Positions 37,398 through 48,393 of a stretch of 63,150 nt of DNA are shown piece after piece. The DNA is from JBDSGC01 sp046594105. Lineage in GTDB: Bacteria > Acidobacteriota > Thermoanaerobaculia > Gp7-AA8. The notes below the pieces were generated by a model. The model was not told the origin of the DNA and ran no database searches. It worked only from the letters and a program-made list of their open reading frames with translations. How positions within the stretch are numbered: the stretch's first letter is position 1; every line of letters begins with the position of its first letter. The stretch is from the NCBI GenBank assembly GCA_046594105.1, contig JBKJQB010000234.1:1-63150 (forward strand), given 5' to 3'. Position numbers and translations under genes: made by a program.

Positions 37398-38801
37398 TCA
37401 CTTCGTGGCTGCGTCCCTGCCAGCGCCGCCGTCCATCGACTGAATCCAGACCGTCTTCACGTTGACGAACTCACGGATTCCGAAGACCCCCAACTCCCGT
37501 CCGAAACCGGAGTGCTTCACTCCTCCGAACGGCACGCGCGGGTCGGAGGCCACCATCGCGTTGACGAATACCTGCCCTGCCTCGATGCCATCGATGAAGC
37601 GCTCCGCTTCCAGCGGGTCGTTCGTCCAGACGCTGGAGCCCAAGCCGAAAGAGGTGTTGTTGGCAATGGCGATGGCCTCGTCAACGTCGCGCACACGAAA
37701 GAGCGAGGCGACCGGTCCGAAGGTCTCCTTCGTAGCCGCGGGAGAGTCCGGCGGGATGGAATCGAGCACCGTCGGCAGATAGAAGTTCCCTCCCCCTTCC
37801 CTCCGCCGGCCTCCGGTGAGCAACCTGGCCCCGGCAGCGACGGACTGACGAACCTGCTCTTCGATGTCCGCCAGGATTTGAGGAGTTGCCAGTGGACCGA
37901 CCTCCGTGCCTTTTTCCATCGGATCGCCGACGCGGAGCGCTTCCATGGCTGCGACGAATTGCCTGGTGAATTCATCCGCGATCGCCTCGTGCAGAATGAA
38001 GCGCTTGGCCGCGATGCAGGACTGCCCGTTGTTGACGATGCGGGCCTTCACGCCGACCTTCACCGCCTGGGCCATATCGGCCGAAGGCATCACGATGAAG
38101 GGATCGCTGCCACCGAGCTCGAGCACGGTCTTCTTGATGCGCTTCGCCGCGATGCTGGCCACCGAGGCGCCTGCCGCCTCACTGCCGGTGAGGGTGGCCG
38201 CCTTGACCCGATCGTCGTTCAGAATTGACGGAATGGCATCGGAGCCGATCAGAAGAGTCTGGAACTCGCCGTCGACGAACCCTGCCTGGCGAAACACATC
38301 CTCGATGGCCAGAGCGCACTGCGGAACATTCGAGGCATGTTTCAGAAGACCGACGTTGCCGGCCATCAGGGCCGGTGCGGCGAAGCGGAAGACCTGCCAG
38401 AAAGGAAAGTTCCAGGGCATGACGGCGAGCACCGGGCCGATGGGCTCGTAGCGGATGAACGTTCGCCAGGCGTCCGTGAGCACCGGCTCGTCGGCGAGGT
38501 AGCGTCCCGCCTCGTCCGCGTAATGCCTGCACACCAGAGCGCACTTGGCAACCTCGGCGATGGCGGCCTCCAGGGGCTTGCCCATTTCGAGAGTGATGAC
38601 TTCTCCCAGTTCGTCCCGGCGCTCTTCGAGGATGTCCGCCGCCCGGCGCATGCGCATTGCTCGCTCTTCAAGACTTCGCCCCCGGTTGACCCGGAAGGCA
38701 TCGATGGAGCGAGATAACGCCGCCTCGATTCCACCCGCATCGAGCGAGGTGAAGGTTTTGATCGTTTTCCCGGTGGCCGGGTTTACCGTCGCAATCGCCA
38801 T
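37398..38801 (-). CDS. NAD(P)-dependent succinate-semialdehyde dehydrogenase family
   Basis: 467 aa aldehyde dehydrogenase. Catalytic Cys262 in NGQSCIAAKR, general-base Glu228 in VLELGGSDPF, cofactor region MPWNFPFWQVFR and ATLTGSEAAG. C-terminal FGGVKHSGFGRELG. The NPATGKTIKTF start and length resemble SSADH (GabD/Sad type). Exact substrate uncertain. Upstream 212 bp (37186-37397) has no gene. Confidence 0.88.
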   Translation of the reverse strand: MAIATVNPATGKTIKTFTSLDAGGIEAALSRSIDAFRVNRGRSLEERAMRMRRAADILEERRDELGEVITLEMGKPLEAAIAEVAKCALVCRHYADEAGRYLADEPVLTDAWRTFIRYEPIGPVLAVMPWNFPFWQVFRFAAPALMAGNVGLLKHASNVPQCALAIEDVFRQAGFVDGEFQTLLIGSDAIPSILNDDRVKAATLTGSEAAGASVASIAAKRIKKTVLELGGSDPFIVMPSADMAQAVKVGVKARIVNNGQSCIAAKRFILHEAIADEFTRQFVAAMEALRVGDPMEKGTEVGPLATPQILADIEEQVRQSVAAGARLLTGGRRREGGGNFYLPTVLDSIPPDSPAATKETFGPVASLFRVRDVDEAIAIANNTSFGLGSSVWTNDPLEAERFIDGIEAGQVFVNAMVASDPRVPFGGVKHSGFGRELGVFGIREFVNVKTVWIQSMDGGAGRDAATK

Positions 38802-38816
38802 TTCGATTTCAACCTC

Positions 38817-38825
38817 TGCTATTCT
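38817..38825 (+). promoter_or_regulatory. Extended -10 element before the TonB receptor
   Basis: TGCTATTCT (TG at 38817, TATTCT at 38820-38825), 60 bp before the ATG; no clear -35 box. Confidence 0.35.
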
Positions 38826-38884
38826 CGGCAGTCATCCAGCAAGTTTGATGTCCATCACCACCAAACCCTCGGTAAGGAGTTCTC

Positions 38885-41881
38885 ATGAACACTTTGAAAC
38901 CAGCGCGTTTCGTGATCCTGCTGTGCCTGCTCGTTCTGATGCCTGTCGTCTCATTCGCACAGAGCAGCAATGGATCCATCTCCGGTAATGTCACTGACCT
39001 AAGCGGCGGAGCGCTGCCGGGAGTCAGCGTTACCGCGTCCAACATTGCCACCCATGCAACTCGCGTGGCAGTCAGTAATGGGAGCGGCCATTACGACATG
39101 CTCCTGCTGCCGCCCGGAACGTACTCCGTATCGGCTGAACTGGCCGGCTTCCAGGCGGTACGGTACGAACGGATTGTGGTGAACGTCGGGACCGGCACGG
39201 GCCTGAACCTCAAGATGGCGCCGGGTGTCACCGACGTTCTGACGGTTACCGCTTCCGCGCCGCTGGTGGAGACGACGCGTTCCGAGGTCAGCTCAGTGGT
39301 CAACGAAAAGGCCATCCAGAATCTGCCGGTGAACGGGCGCAACTTCCTCGACTTCGTCCTGACCACTCCAGGCGTGGTGCGCGATCCCCGGGGAGGGGAC
39401 ATCAGCTTCGCCGGTCAGAAGGGCACGCTCAACAGCGTCATCGTTGATGGCGCCGACAACAACAACACCTTCTTCGGCCAGTCCCTCGGCCGCACCGGCG
39501 TCCGCGCTCCCTACCAGTTCTCTCAGGACGCGGTGAAGGAGTTCCAGGTCAACACCAACGCCTACTCGGCGGAATTCGGGCGTGCCGGTGGCGCCGTCAT
39601 CAACGTCATCACCAAGTCGGGAACCAACGAGTTCCAGGGCACACTGTTCGATTTCTACCGCGACAAGAAGTACCGGGCGAACGACTACCTGAATCAGCTG
39701 CGCAACCTACCGAAGAGCCCTTACCACTTCGATCAGTACGGTGGAAGCTTCGGCGGGCCGATCGTGCGCGACAAGCACTTCTTCTTCGCCAACTACGACG
39801 CGCAGAGAAACTCGATCCCGAACGCAACATCCCTCGGCGTCTCCGGCGTGCCTTCGAACGTCGCCGCGGCAGACGTGCCGGCGGCGCAGGCCGCACTGCA
39901 GTTCCTTTCCACGAAGGCTCTGGCCTACAGCAACAAGCAGAATCAGGACGTCATCCTGCTGAAGACCGATCACGAGCTTCCCGGCAGCAACCATGTGGCG
40001 ATCCGCTACAACCGCCAGAGCTTCACCGGCGCGAACTTCGAGAATGGTGGATTGCAGAGCGCTGCCGAGCACACCGGCGACTCCGTGGTCCACACCACCA
40101 CGCTGTCCGGGGTGGCCACGTCCATTCTCAAGAACACGCTCTTCAACGAGGTTCGCGCGCAGTACGCCAAGGATCAGGAACCGGGCCGTGCAAACAGCGC
40201 CGACCCTGAGGCGACCATCCGCCAGGGCGGGGCAACCGTTCTGGTCATCGGACGCAACAGCTTCAGCCCCCGCGAGACCACCATCCATCGCGCCCAGATT
40301 GCGGACACCGTGACCTATCTGTTTTCCACCCACACCGTGAAGGGCGGTTTCGACTACAACCGCGACAAGATCTTCAACTTCTTCCCGGGCAACTTCTCGG
40401 GTGTTTACACATTCAACTCGCTGGCGGACTTCACCAACAAGAAGCCGGCCACGTACCTCCAGAACTTTGCTGGCGACGGCACTTCGGGCGGGACGACCCA
40501 TCCGAATCTGACCGATCAAGCGGTGTTCGCCGAAGATCAGTGGCAGGTCATGCCTGCGTTGACTCTGAACCTGGGAGTTCGTTACGACCGGCAGGTCCTG
40601 GCGCAGCCCAGCGTTCGCAATCCCGATGCGAAGCTCCTAGCCGCCGGTCTCGACACCAGCCGGATCCACCAGGACAAGAACAACTTCGCCCCCCGTCTCG
40701 GTTTCGCCTGGACCCCCGGCGCCGACGCCCGCACCGTCGTCCGTGGCGGCTACGGTGTCTTCTACGGCCGCACGCCGGCGATCATGGTGGGCACCGCGCA
40801 TTCGCAGAACGGAATCCAGGTGAAGTCGATCAACTTCCCGGCTGCGCTGGCGCCGGTCTATCCCGGTCGCTTCGATGCGCTGCCATCGGCCCTGGCCAAC
40901 CTGCCGCAGAACATCTTCGTGTTCGCCCCCGACTTTCAGAACCCTCGTATCAGCCAGTCGAGCGTCGGCGTGGAGCGCGCTCTGACGAATGACCTTTCCC
41001 TGGGCGTGAGCTACCAGTACGTGACCGGCAGCTCGCTTCCGCGCACGGTCGACTCGAACATCGGCACCTCCACCATCGTGAACACGCCGATCTTTGATGT
41101 GAACAATGTCCAGATCGGCACCGTCGATCACAAGGTCTATTCGAGTGCGGGGCGACCCTTTCCGACCTTCAACCGCGTGCTCCAGGCCCAGAGCAACGGA
41201 CGTTCGAAATACAACGGCGTGACCCTCGATCTGAACAAGCGCTACTCCGACAATTTCCAGGCCCGGCTGGCGTACACGCACTCCAAGGCCAGAGACAACC
41301 GCCCGGATGCCACCATTGTGGTCGCCGGTGTGGACGACGCCCGTGAGGTGCAGGACGCGAACAACATCGCCGATGACTATTCATTCGGCGATTCCGATGT
41401 ACGGAATCGCGTGGTTCTCAGCGGGGTGTGGAACCTCCACTACTTCGACGCCCTCCAGAGCGCGACCGCGCACGCATTGCTCAGCGGCTGGTCCTTCGCG
41501 GCCATCGCCGCCTACCAGAGCGGACAGCCCTACACGCCGATCATCAACGGTGACTTCAACAACGATCTGAACCGCAGCAACGATCGCGCGCCTGGCTTCG
41601 CCCGCAACTCGCTGCGGCTTCCCTCGCAGGTTTCCATCGATCCGCGGCTGACGCGCGACATTCATCTCTTCGGCGCATCACACCTCCAGCTGATTGCCGA
41701 GGCGTTCAACATCACCAACCGCTCCAATGTGTCGCGCGTCCGGAATACCTACGCGTCGTACTCCGGCGCGACGACCAACAAGCTGACCCTCGGTGCGGTG
41801 AATCCGATCAACGGGTTTCAGTCGGCGTCGGCGACCAGCGGTCCCCGTACGTACCAGTTCGCCGCCAAACTTCTCTTCTGA
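38885..41881 (+). CDS. Oar-like TonB-dependent outer-membrane receptor
   Basis: 998 aa. Signal peptide ends at VSFAQ. A carboxypeptidase-regulatory-like domain follows (about 28-115: GSISGNVTDLSGGALPGVSV). A plug domain comes next (about 120-245: VVNEKAIQNLPVNGRNFLD, VDGADNNNTFFG), then a long beta-barrel ending in TYQFAAKLLF with terminal Phe. This is the Oar family, numerous in Acidobacteriota and myxobacteria, for uptake or export of large substrates. Ribosome-binding site TAAGGAGT. Monocistronic, with a terminator behind it. Confidence 0.93.
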   Translation: MNTLKPARFVILLCLLVLMPVVSFAQSSNGSISGNVTDLSGGALPGVSVTASNIATHATRVAVSNGSGHYDMLLLPPGTYSVSAELAGFQAVRYERIVVNVGTGTGLNLKMAPGVTDVLTVTASAPLVETTRSEVSSVVNEKAIQNLPVNGRNFLDFVLTTPGVVRDPRGGDISFAGQKGTLNSVIVDGADNNNTFFGQSLGRTGVRAPYQFSQDAVKEFQVNTNAYSAEFGRAGGAVINVITKSGTNEFQGTLFDFYRDKKYRANDYLNQLRNLPKSPYHFDQYGGSFGGPIVRDKHFFFANYDAQRNSIPNATSLGVSGVPSNVAAADVPAAQAALQFLSTKALAYSNKQNQDVILLKTDHELPGSNHVAIRYNRQSFTGANFENGGLQSAAEHTGDSVVHTTTLSGVATSILKNTLFNEVRAQYAKDQEPGRANSADPEATIRQGGATVLVIGRNSFSPRETTIHRAQIADTVTYLFSTHTVKGGFDYNRDKIFNFFPGNFSGVYTFNSLADFTNKKPATYLQNFAGDGTSGGTTHPNLTDQAVFAEDQWQVMPALTLNLGVRYDRQVLAQPSVRNPDAKLLAAGLDTSRIHQDKNNFAPRLGFAWTPGADARTVVRGGYGVFYGRTPAIMVGTAHSQNGIQVKSINFPAALAPVYPGRFDALPSALANLPQNIFVFAPDFQNPRISQSSVGVERALTNDLSLGVSYQYVTGSSLPRTVDSNIGTSTIVNTPIFDVNNVQIGTVDHKVYSSAGRPFPTFNRVLQAQSNGRSKYNGVTLDLNKRYSDNFQARLAYTHSKARDNRPDATIVVAGVDDAREVQDANNIADDYSFGDSDVRNRVVLSGVWNLHYFDALQSATAHALLSGWSFAAIAAYQSGQPYTPIINGDFNNDLNRSNDRAPGFARNSLRLPSQVSIDPRLTRDIHLFGASHLQLIAEAFNITNRSNVSRVRNTYASYSGATTNKLTLGAVNPINGFQSASATSGPRTYQFAAKLLF

Positions 41882-41900
41882 CCCGATCGTAACGGAATCA

Positions 41901-41936
41901 AAAAAAAGGCCGCCGGGCAAACCGGCGGCCTTTTTT
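41901..41936 (+). terminator. Rho-independent terminator of the TonB receptor gene
   Basis: Perfect 9-bp stem GGCCGCCGG/CCGGCGGCC with loop GCAAA, followed by TTTTTT. A run of seven A before the stem lets it work on both strands. Confidence 0.95.
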
Positions 41937-41981
41937 GTCTGATGCCCCCGAACGCTTCTGCCCCTGAAGGGAGACCATCCC

Positions 41982-42020
41982 TTGACAACCGTAATTAGTA
42001 ACTATACGTTAAGTTACTAA
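41982..42020 (+). promoter_or_regulatory. Efflux-operon promoter with overlapping palindromic operator
   Basis: TTGACA at 41982-41987 and a -10 candidate TATACG (42003-42008) or TACGTT (42005-42010). A perfect inverted repeat TTAGTAACT (41995-42003) / AGTTACTAA (42012-42020) with 8-bp spacer lies across the -10 region and ends 2 bp before the regulator ATG. This fits autorepression by the TetR protein. The transcript leader would be very short. Confidence 0.75.
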
Positions 42021-42022
42021 CC

Positions 42023-42838
42023 ATGGGACGTCCTCCCCGCATCACCCGGATCCAGGTCCTCGAGGCTGCCCGCTCCATCTTTGTTCAGAGAGGTTTTGAG
42101 GCCACCACACTTGCGGAGATTGCCGGCGGTCTCGGCGTGACGCCTGCCGCGGTGCTCCGCCACTGCGGCTCCAAACAGAAGCTGTTCACCATGGCCATGC
42201 AGGGCGCCCCAGTGGAGTTGCCGGAATTCATCGCGGACCTTCGCCTGATCGATCCCTCCACCGATCCCCGGACGGTGCTGCGCAACCTCGCGGAGCGATT
42301 TGTCCCCTTCGTCCAGGCCACGCTCGGCGCGAATCTCGCCGTCTACATGCACGGCCGATCGCAGACCTCCTTCGTCATCCCGTTCGACACCAGCAGCAAC
42401 GACACACCACCGCGGCGCGGCCTCCGCATCGTCACTGACTATTTTCGGCGGGCCGCTAATGCCGGTGTGATGCGCGTTCAGGATCCCCGCGCCGCCGCCC
42501 TCCTCTTCATGGGATCTCTGCAGTCCTACGTATTTCTTCATCAGGTTCTCAACGTCGCCGCGAAACCCTTCCCGCTCTCCATCTGGATCGATCAACTGAT
42601 CGATGTCTGGACCTCGGGAGCCATCGTCACCGGAGGTCGCCATGTCCCTTTCCAGACCGCAACTCGTCAAACGGATTCTGCTTCTCTCCCTCCTGGCAGC
42701 CCTGGCCGTCGCGGCGTTTCTGTGGGTTCGGGCAAGCCGCCGACCGCAGAAGATGGTGGTGTCGGGGACCCTGGAAGCACGGACAGTCAATGTCGGGTCG
42801 TTGTACGGCGGCCGCGTAGTCGCCGTCCTCGTGGATGA
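42023..42838 (+). CDS. TetR-family repressor
   Basis: 271 aa. N-terminal helix-turn-helix (TTLAEIAGGLGVTPAAVLRHCGSKQKLF). The ligand-binding part runs to about residue 205 (WIDQLIDVWTSG). The remaining ~65 residues are read in another frame over the next gene and are low-complexity, so the functional protein probably ends near 42640. This points to loss of an ancestral stop or an indel. Likely controls the HlyD-ABC-permease genes that follow, as CecR does for ybhGFSR. Confidence 0.85.
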   Translation: MGRPPRITRIQVLEAARSIFVQRGFEATTLAEIAGGLGVTPAAVLRHCGSKQKLFTMAMQGAPVELPEFIADLRLIDPSTDPRTVLRNLAERFVPFVQATLGANLAVYMHGRSQTSFVIPFDTSSNDTPPRRGLRIVTDYFRRAANAGVMRVQDPRAAALLFMGSLQSYVFLHQVLNVAAKPFPLSIWIDQLIDVWTSGAIVTGGRHVPFQTATRQTDSASLPPGSPGRRGVSVGSGKPPTAEDGGVGDPGSTDSQCRVVVRRPRSRRPRG

Positions 42839-43607
42839 GGGCGTCACGGTAACCGCAGGCCAGAGTCTGGTCCGTCTGGAGACCGACACCATTGACCACC
42901 AGATCGCCGAACAGCGCGCCGCGATCGACTCCGCGCGATCGCAGCTGGCCAAGGGGTTGGCTGGCCCTCGTTCCATGGAGATCTCCAGGGCCTCCTCCGT
43001 GGCAGCCAACGACGAGCGCGAGCGCAGGCGGATGGTGGCTCTCTACCGAGCCGGAATCGTTGCGAAGCAGATGCTCGACGATGTGACCACCCGAGCAAAA
43101 ACCTCGGCCGACGATGTGCGGCTGTTGCAGCAGGGGACGAGGAAGGAAGATCTCGACGCCTTACGCGCGGCCTTGGAACAACAGCAACGCCGACTGGAGA
43201 CGCTCCTCCGACAGCGAGCGGAAACCGATGTTCGCTCCAGCGTTGCCGGAGTGGTGCAGTCGTTCGCGCTCCGTCCGGGAGACCTGGTGGCACCGAACCA
43301 GCCAGTTGCCGAGATCCTCGAGTCCAGCCAGTTGTGGGCTCGCGTGTACGTTGCTGAGACGGACCTTGGTCACGTGGTCGTCGGCCAGAAGGTGCGCCTC
43401 CGCATCGATACCGCCCCCGACGTCTGGTTCGCGGGAACCGTCGGTTCGATCAGCAGCAAGGGGGAGTACACCCCTCGAAACATCCAGACGCGAGCGCAGC
43501 GAGCGGAAGAAGTCTTTGCAGTCCGAGTCCTGATCGAACCCGACCCACGACTGAAGGCAGGCATGGCCGCCGACGTCGATCTGGGACTCTCCGAGGGTTC
43601 GAAGTGA
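42642..43607 (+). CDS. HlyD/YbhG-type membrane fusion protein
   Basis: 321 aa from ATG 42642, preceded by GGAGG. N-terminal membrane anchor (ILLLSLLAALAVAAFLWV), biotinyl-lipoyl-like half (VSGTLEARTVNVGSLYGGRV), alpha-helical hairpin (about 100-195) and beta-barrel with DLGHVVVGQKVRLRID. Periplasmic adaptor linking the ABC exporter to the outer membrane. Overlaps the regulator frame by 197 bp and the ABC gene by 4 bp. Confidence 0.9.
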   Translation: MSLSRPQLVKRILLLSLLAALAVAAFLWVRASRRPQKMVVSGTLEARTVNVGSLYGGRVVAVLVDEGVTVTAGQSLVRLETDTIDHQIAEQRAAIDSARSQLAKGLAGPRSMEISRASSVAANDERERRRMVALYRAGIVAKQMLDDVTTRAKTSADDVRLLQQGTRKEDLDALRAALEQQQRRLETLLRQRAETDVRSSVAGVVQSFALRPGDLVAPNQPVAEILESSQLWARVYVAETDLGHVVVGQKVRLRIDTAPDVWFAGTVGSISSKGEYTPRNIQTRAQRAEEVFAVRVLIEPDPRLKAGMAADVDLGLSEGSK

Positions 43608-44584
43608 GCACGGAACTGGGGGTGGACGTTCAACAGGTGACGCGCGACTTCGGCAGTTTTCGGGCGCTCGATTCCGTCACACTCCAGGTTCCCCGCGGCC
43701 AGATTTTCGGCCTGCTGGGACCGAACGGCTCAGGGAAATCGACGCTGATCCGGGTCCTGTGCGGGTTGCTGACGCCGACGAGCGGAAATGCCAGGGTCGA
43801 CGGTTTCGATGTGGCGCGGGAAGGCGAGGAGGTACGGCGACACATCGGCTATGTCTCTCAGGCCTTTTCGCTGTATCGCGATCTGACGGTCCAGGAGAAT
43901 CTCGATTTCTTCAGCTCCATCTACCGGCTGAAGGGAGCTGAGCGCAAGGAGCGGATCGAATGGGCCATCGACCTGACTCACATCGGACCGTATCGACACC
44001 GGCTTGCTGGAGCGCTGTCGGGAGGCTGGAAGCAGCGGCTGGCCCTGGCCGCCTCGCTCATGCACAGGCCGCGAGTGATTTTTCTCGATGAGCCGACCGC
44101 GGGGATCGATCCCGTAGCCCGCCGCGAGCTTTGGGATCTGCTCTTCGAGCTCTCTGCTGGTGGCGTGACGATGTTCGTGACCACTCACTACATGGACGAA
44201 GCGGAGCGCTGCGAGTCCGTGGCCTATCTGTACATGTCGCGGTTGATCGTCGCCGGGAGACCGGACGAGCTCAAGAAACTCCCCGAAGTTACACCGGAAG
44301 GAACACGGCGAGTGCAGGCGGAGTGCAGCGAAGGTGTGGCCAGACTGATGACGTCCGCGCGAACGCTCCCCTACGTCCATTCCGCCACGATCTTCGGCAC
44401 GTCATTGCACCTGCTGGTGGCCGCGGATGTCTCGGACTCGAAGCTCGGGAACGACCTTCGAGGTTTTGGGATCGGCGAGGTCAAGCTCAGCGCGATCGAC
44501 CCATCGCTGGAAGACGTCTTTGTCAGGCTGACCGAGACCCGGGGAAAGGAAATCGAGACGGCAAGGCTGGGAGCGAAGTCGTGA
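43604..44584 (+). CDS. ABC exporter ATP-binding protein (YbhF half-type)
   Basis: 326 aa, GTG start overlapping the upstream stop (GTGA). Walker A GPNGSGKSTLIRVLCG, signature LSGGWKQRLALA, Walker B VIFLDEPTAGIDP and the H-loop TTHYMDEAE. C-terminal domain of about 100 aa. One nucleotide-binding domain, while E. coli YbhF has two. Confidence 0.93.
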   Translation: MSTELGVDVQQVTRDFGSFRALDSVTLQVPRGQIFGLLGPNGSGKSTLIRVLCGLLTPTSGNARVDGFDVAREGEEVRRHIGYVSQAFSLYRDLTVQENLDFFSSIYRLKGAERKERIEWAIDLTHIGPYRHRLAGALSGGWKQRLALAASLMHRPRVIFLDEPTAGIDPVARRELWDLLFELSAGGVTMFVTTHYMDEAERCESVAYLYMSRLIVAGRPDELKKLPEVTPEGTRRVQAECSEGVARLMTSARTLPYVHSATIFGTSLHLLVAADVSDSKLGNDLRGFGIGEVKLSAIDPSLEDVFVRLTETRGKEIETARLGAKS

Positions 44585-45684
44585 GCGGGTTCGCGGCCGT
44601 CTTCCGCAAAGAACTGACGCAGATGATGCGCGATCGGGCCACGGTGATGTTTGCGCTGGCCATCCCGGTGTTCGAGATGATCCTCTTCGGCGTGATCGAC
44701 ATGAACGCCAAAAATATCCCCACGGCAATCCTCGATCAGAGCCGAACCCAGGAAAGCCGCCAGCTGGTGGAACAGTTCCAGGCCACTTCCTATCTTCGCG
44801 TCGTCGACTACCCCGCCTCGCGTGCGGATCTGCAGCACGCCATCGTTGCCGGGCGCGCGCAAGTGGCCATCGAGATTCCGCCCGACTACGCGCGAAATCT
44901 CTCTGCCGGCCGGCACGCCGACGTCCTGGTGATGATCGACGGATCTGACTCCAGCATCGCCAACTCCGCGCTCGCTGCCGCCAATGGCGTGATCCTGAAC
45001 GAATCCCTTCGCAGATTGATCGAGAGCGCCAGACAAGCACCGATGATCGACGCGCATCCGGTCATGATGTTCAACCCCGACATGCGCAGCGCGAACCTGC
45101 TGATCCCCGGCCTGATCGCCATCCTGCTCACCTTCTCCGGCACGATGCTGTCCGCGTTTGCCATCGTGAAGGAACGCGAGCGCGGGACTCTGGAACAGCT
45201 GATGGTGACGCCGGTATCACCGCTGGCGGTGGTGGTCGGCAAGCTGCTTCCTTACCTCGGGCTGGCCTACGTCCAGCTCATTCTCATCGTCTTCCTGATG
45301 AACGTGTTGTTCCGAGTGCCCATCCACGGAAGCGCCACTCTGCTCATGCTGCTCTCGCCAATCTACCTGATGTCGCTGCTATCGGTTGGTCTTCTGGTGT
45401 CTTCGAGGGCCACGACGCAGATGGAAGCCATGCAGAGAGCGATGGCGGTGATGCTGCCGTCGGTGCTCCTGTCCGGTTACGTGTTTCCGCTCTCCTCACT
45501 GCCGGCACCGCTGCGGGTCGTCTCGTATCTGCTGCCGGCGACGCACTTCATCAAGATTGCACGTGGAATCGTCATCCGGGGAGCAAGCCTGGCTGATCTC
45601 TGGGAGCCGGTCCTCGCTCTGGTGGTGATCTCGGTTGTGCTGGTGGCGGCCAGTGCTCGCGCGTTCCAGAAAACGGTGGCCTGA
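44581..45684 (+). CDS. ABC-2 type exporter permease
   Basis: 367 aa from GTG 44581, GTGA overlap with the ATPase. N-terminal membrane helix, large extracytoplasmic domain (about 45-175), then five hydrophobic segments (ANLLIPGLIAILLTFSGTML onward). Conserved KERERGTLEQLMVTPVSP typifies the YhhJ/YbhS/YbhR family. Only one permease gene is present, so a homodimer is likely. Confidence 0.92.
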   Translation: MSGFAAVFRKELTQMMRDRATVMFALAIPVFEMILFGVIDMNAKNIPTAILDQSRTQESRQLVEQFQATSYLRVVDYPASRADLQHAIVAGRAQVAIEIPPDYARNLSAGRHADVLVMIDGSDSSIANSALAAANGVILNESLRRLIESARQAPMIDAHPVMMFNPDMRSANLLIPGLIAILLTFSGTMLSAFAIVKERERGTLEQLMVTPVSPLAVVVGKLLPYLGLAYVQLILIVFLMNVLFRVPIHGSATLLMLLSPIYLMSLLSVGLLVSSRATTQMEAMQRAMAVMLPSVLLSGYVFPLSSLPAPLRVVSYLLPATHFIKIARGIVIRGASLADLWEPVLALVVISVVLVAASARAFQKTVA

Positions 45685-45693
45685 CCGAACGCC

Positions 45694-46436
45694 TCAGCGA
45701 ACGGCGACGATCTGCACGTTCTTGCCTTCCCCTCGCTGGCCGAACCCGGACCCAGCGAACGAAGACTCGTAGCGTGTGACCAGCAGCCGGTCGGCATAGC
45801 GTGAGAACACCCAGGACTGCCTGTTCTTCATCTCACCCTTGAGAAAAAGAAAGCCGGCCGTGCCTCTCTGAATCCGTTCCGCCGCCAGCGGGATGTTGTC
45901 TGCGCCCACCCAGAGTCGCAGCGTGTCGTCCGAAAAATTAACGTGGAACACCGTGGTCGCTTCCGGGTTGAGTCTGGGATTCAGCTTCATGACCAGAAGA
46001 TGGGCCGGGTGCCCCTGCCAGACCGTCTTGCTGTCGCTGATGGGTTTGGCAATCGCCAGCAGACGGAGCATGGCTCGGGCGTAATCGAGATCGTCCGAAA
46101 GAGTGGTCGCGTCGATCTCCGCCAGCGTCGAGCGTACCGGTGTCGACTTCTTCGGATCCCACTGATGCTCCACCGCTTCGGTCGTGGCCCGCTCCAGAAG
46201 TGGCTGGGAAAAGGTGATCCGCAATCCCGTGGGGTCCGCCACGACATCCACCGTTGCCGAACCGTTGGACTCGTTGTTGGCGAATCGCCCCTGCGCTTTG
46301 CGGGACCGCTGCAGCTCGAAGGTGGCGTGGATGGGCGCAGCTCCCCGGAGCGAAGCCAGTGCCGTCCGGATGTCCGCGGTGGTGTCGGCGTTGATGACCG
46401 AGGGACAGAGCAGGAGAGCGATGAGCAGAGGCGTTT

Positions 46437-46440
<4 letters not shown>
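45694..46440 (-). CDS. Secreted protein of unknown function
   Basis: 248 aa, signal peptide MKTPLLIALLLCPSVINA. The rest is beta-rich with no motif I recognise; the layout loosely recalls LolA/outer-membrane lipoprotein-sorting-like folds (HATFELQRS, HPAHLLVMKL), which I regard as a weak guess. ATG overlaps the hslU stop by 4 bp, so it is transcribed with hslVU. Confidence 0.7.
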
Positions 46441-47795
<1,355 letters not shown>

Positions 47796-47853
47796 GTCTC
47801 GGGAGACTTCGTCGACGCTGCCGGGGAGGTGGATGACCATGATCAAAGGAGGC

Positions 47854-48393
47854 TCAAAGCGTTTCGACCGTGATGTGGTCGTTGGTGTAGATGCAGATCG
47901 ATGCGGCCACGCGAAGGGCTTCCCCTGCGATTTTGGCGGCGTCCATGTCGGTGTGCTGCAGCAATGCCCGCGCCGCCGCCAGTGCGTAAGGGCCGCCGGA
48001 GCCGATCGCCAGCAGGCCGTCGTCCGGCTGAATGAGGTCGCCCGTGCCGGAGATCAGGTAGGCACGCTCCGCATTGGCCACGATCAGGAACGCCTGGAGC
48101 TGGCGAAGGTATTTATCCATCCGCCAATCCTTCGCCAGTTCGACCACGGAGCGCTCCATGTTGCCCCGGTACTCCTCGAGCTTCGCCTCGAAGCGGGCAT
48201 ACAGCGCGAACGCATCGGCGGCACTTCCGGCAAACCCCGCAAGAATCTTGTCGTGGTAGAGCCGCCGGACTTTCGCCGCCCCATGCTTCATGACCGTGTT
48301 GCCTACCGTGACCTGACCGTCGCCGGCCATGGCCACGGCACCGTCGCGGCGGACACAGAGCACGGTGGTGGCGTGGATGGTGAGCGGTTCCAT
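47854..48393 (-). CDS. hslV: HslV peptidase subunit
   Basis: 179 aa. A short propeptide (MEPLTIHA) is followed by the N-terminal catalytic threonine in TTVLCVRRDG (Thr9 of the precursor). Also AGDGQVTVGNTVMK, AGFAGSAADAF and AIGSGGPYALAAARALL. Threonine protease that partners HslU in the next gene. Confidence 0.96.
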   Translation of the reverse strand: MEPLTIHATTVLCVRRDGAVAMAGDGQVTVGNTVMKHGAAKVRRLYHDKILAGFAGSAADAFALYARFEAKLEEYRGNMERSVVELAKDWRMDKYLRQLQAFLIVANAERAYLISGTGDLIQPDDGLLAIGSGGPYALAAARALLQHTDMDAAKIAGEALRVAASICIYTNDHITVETL

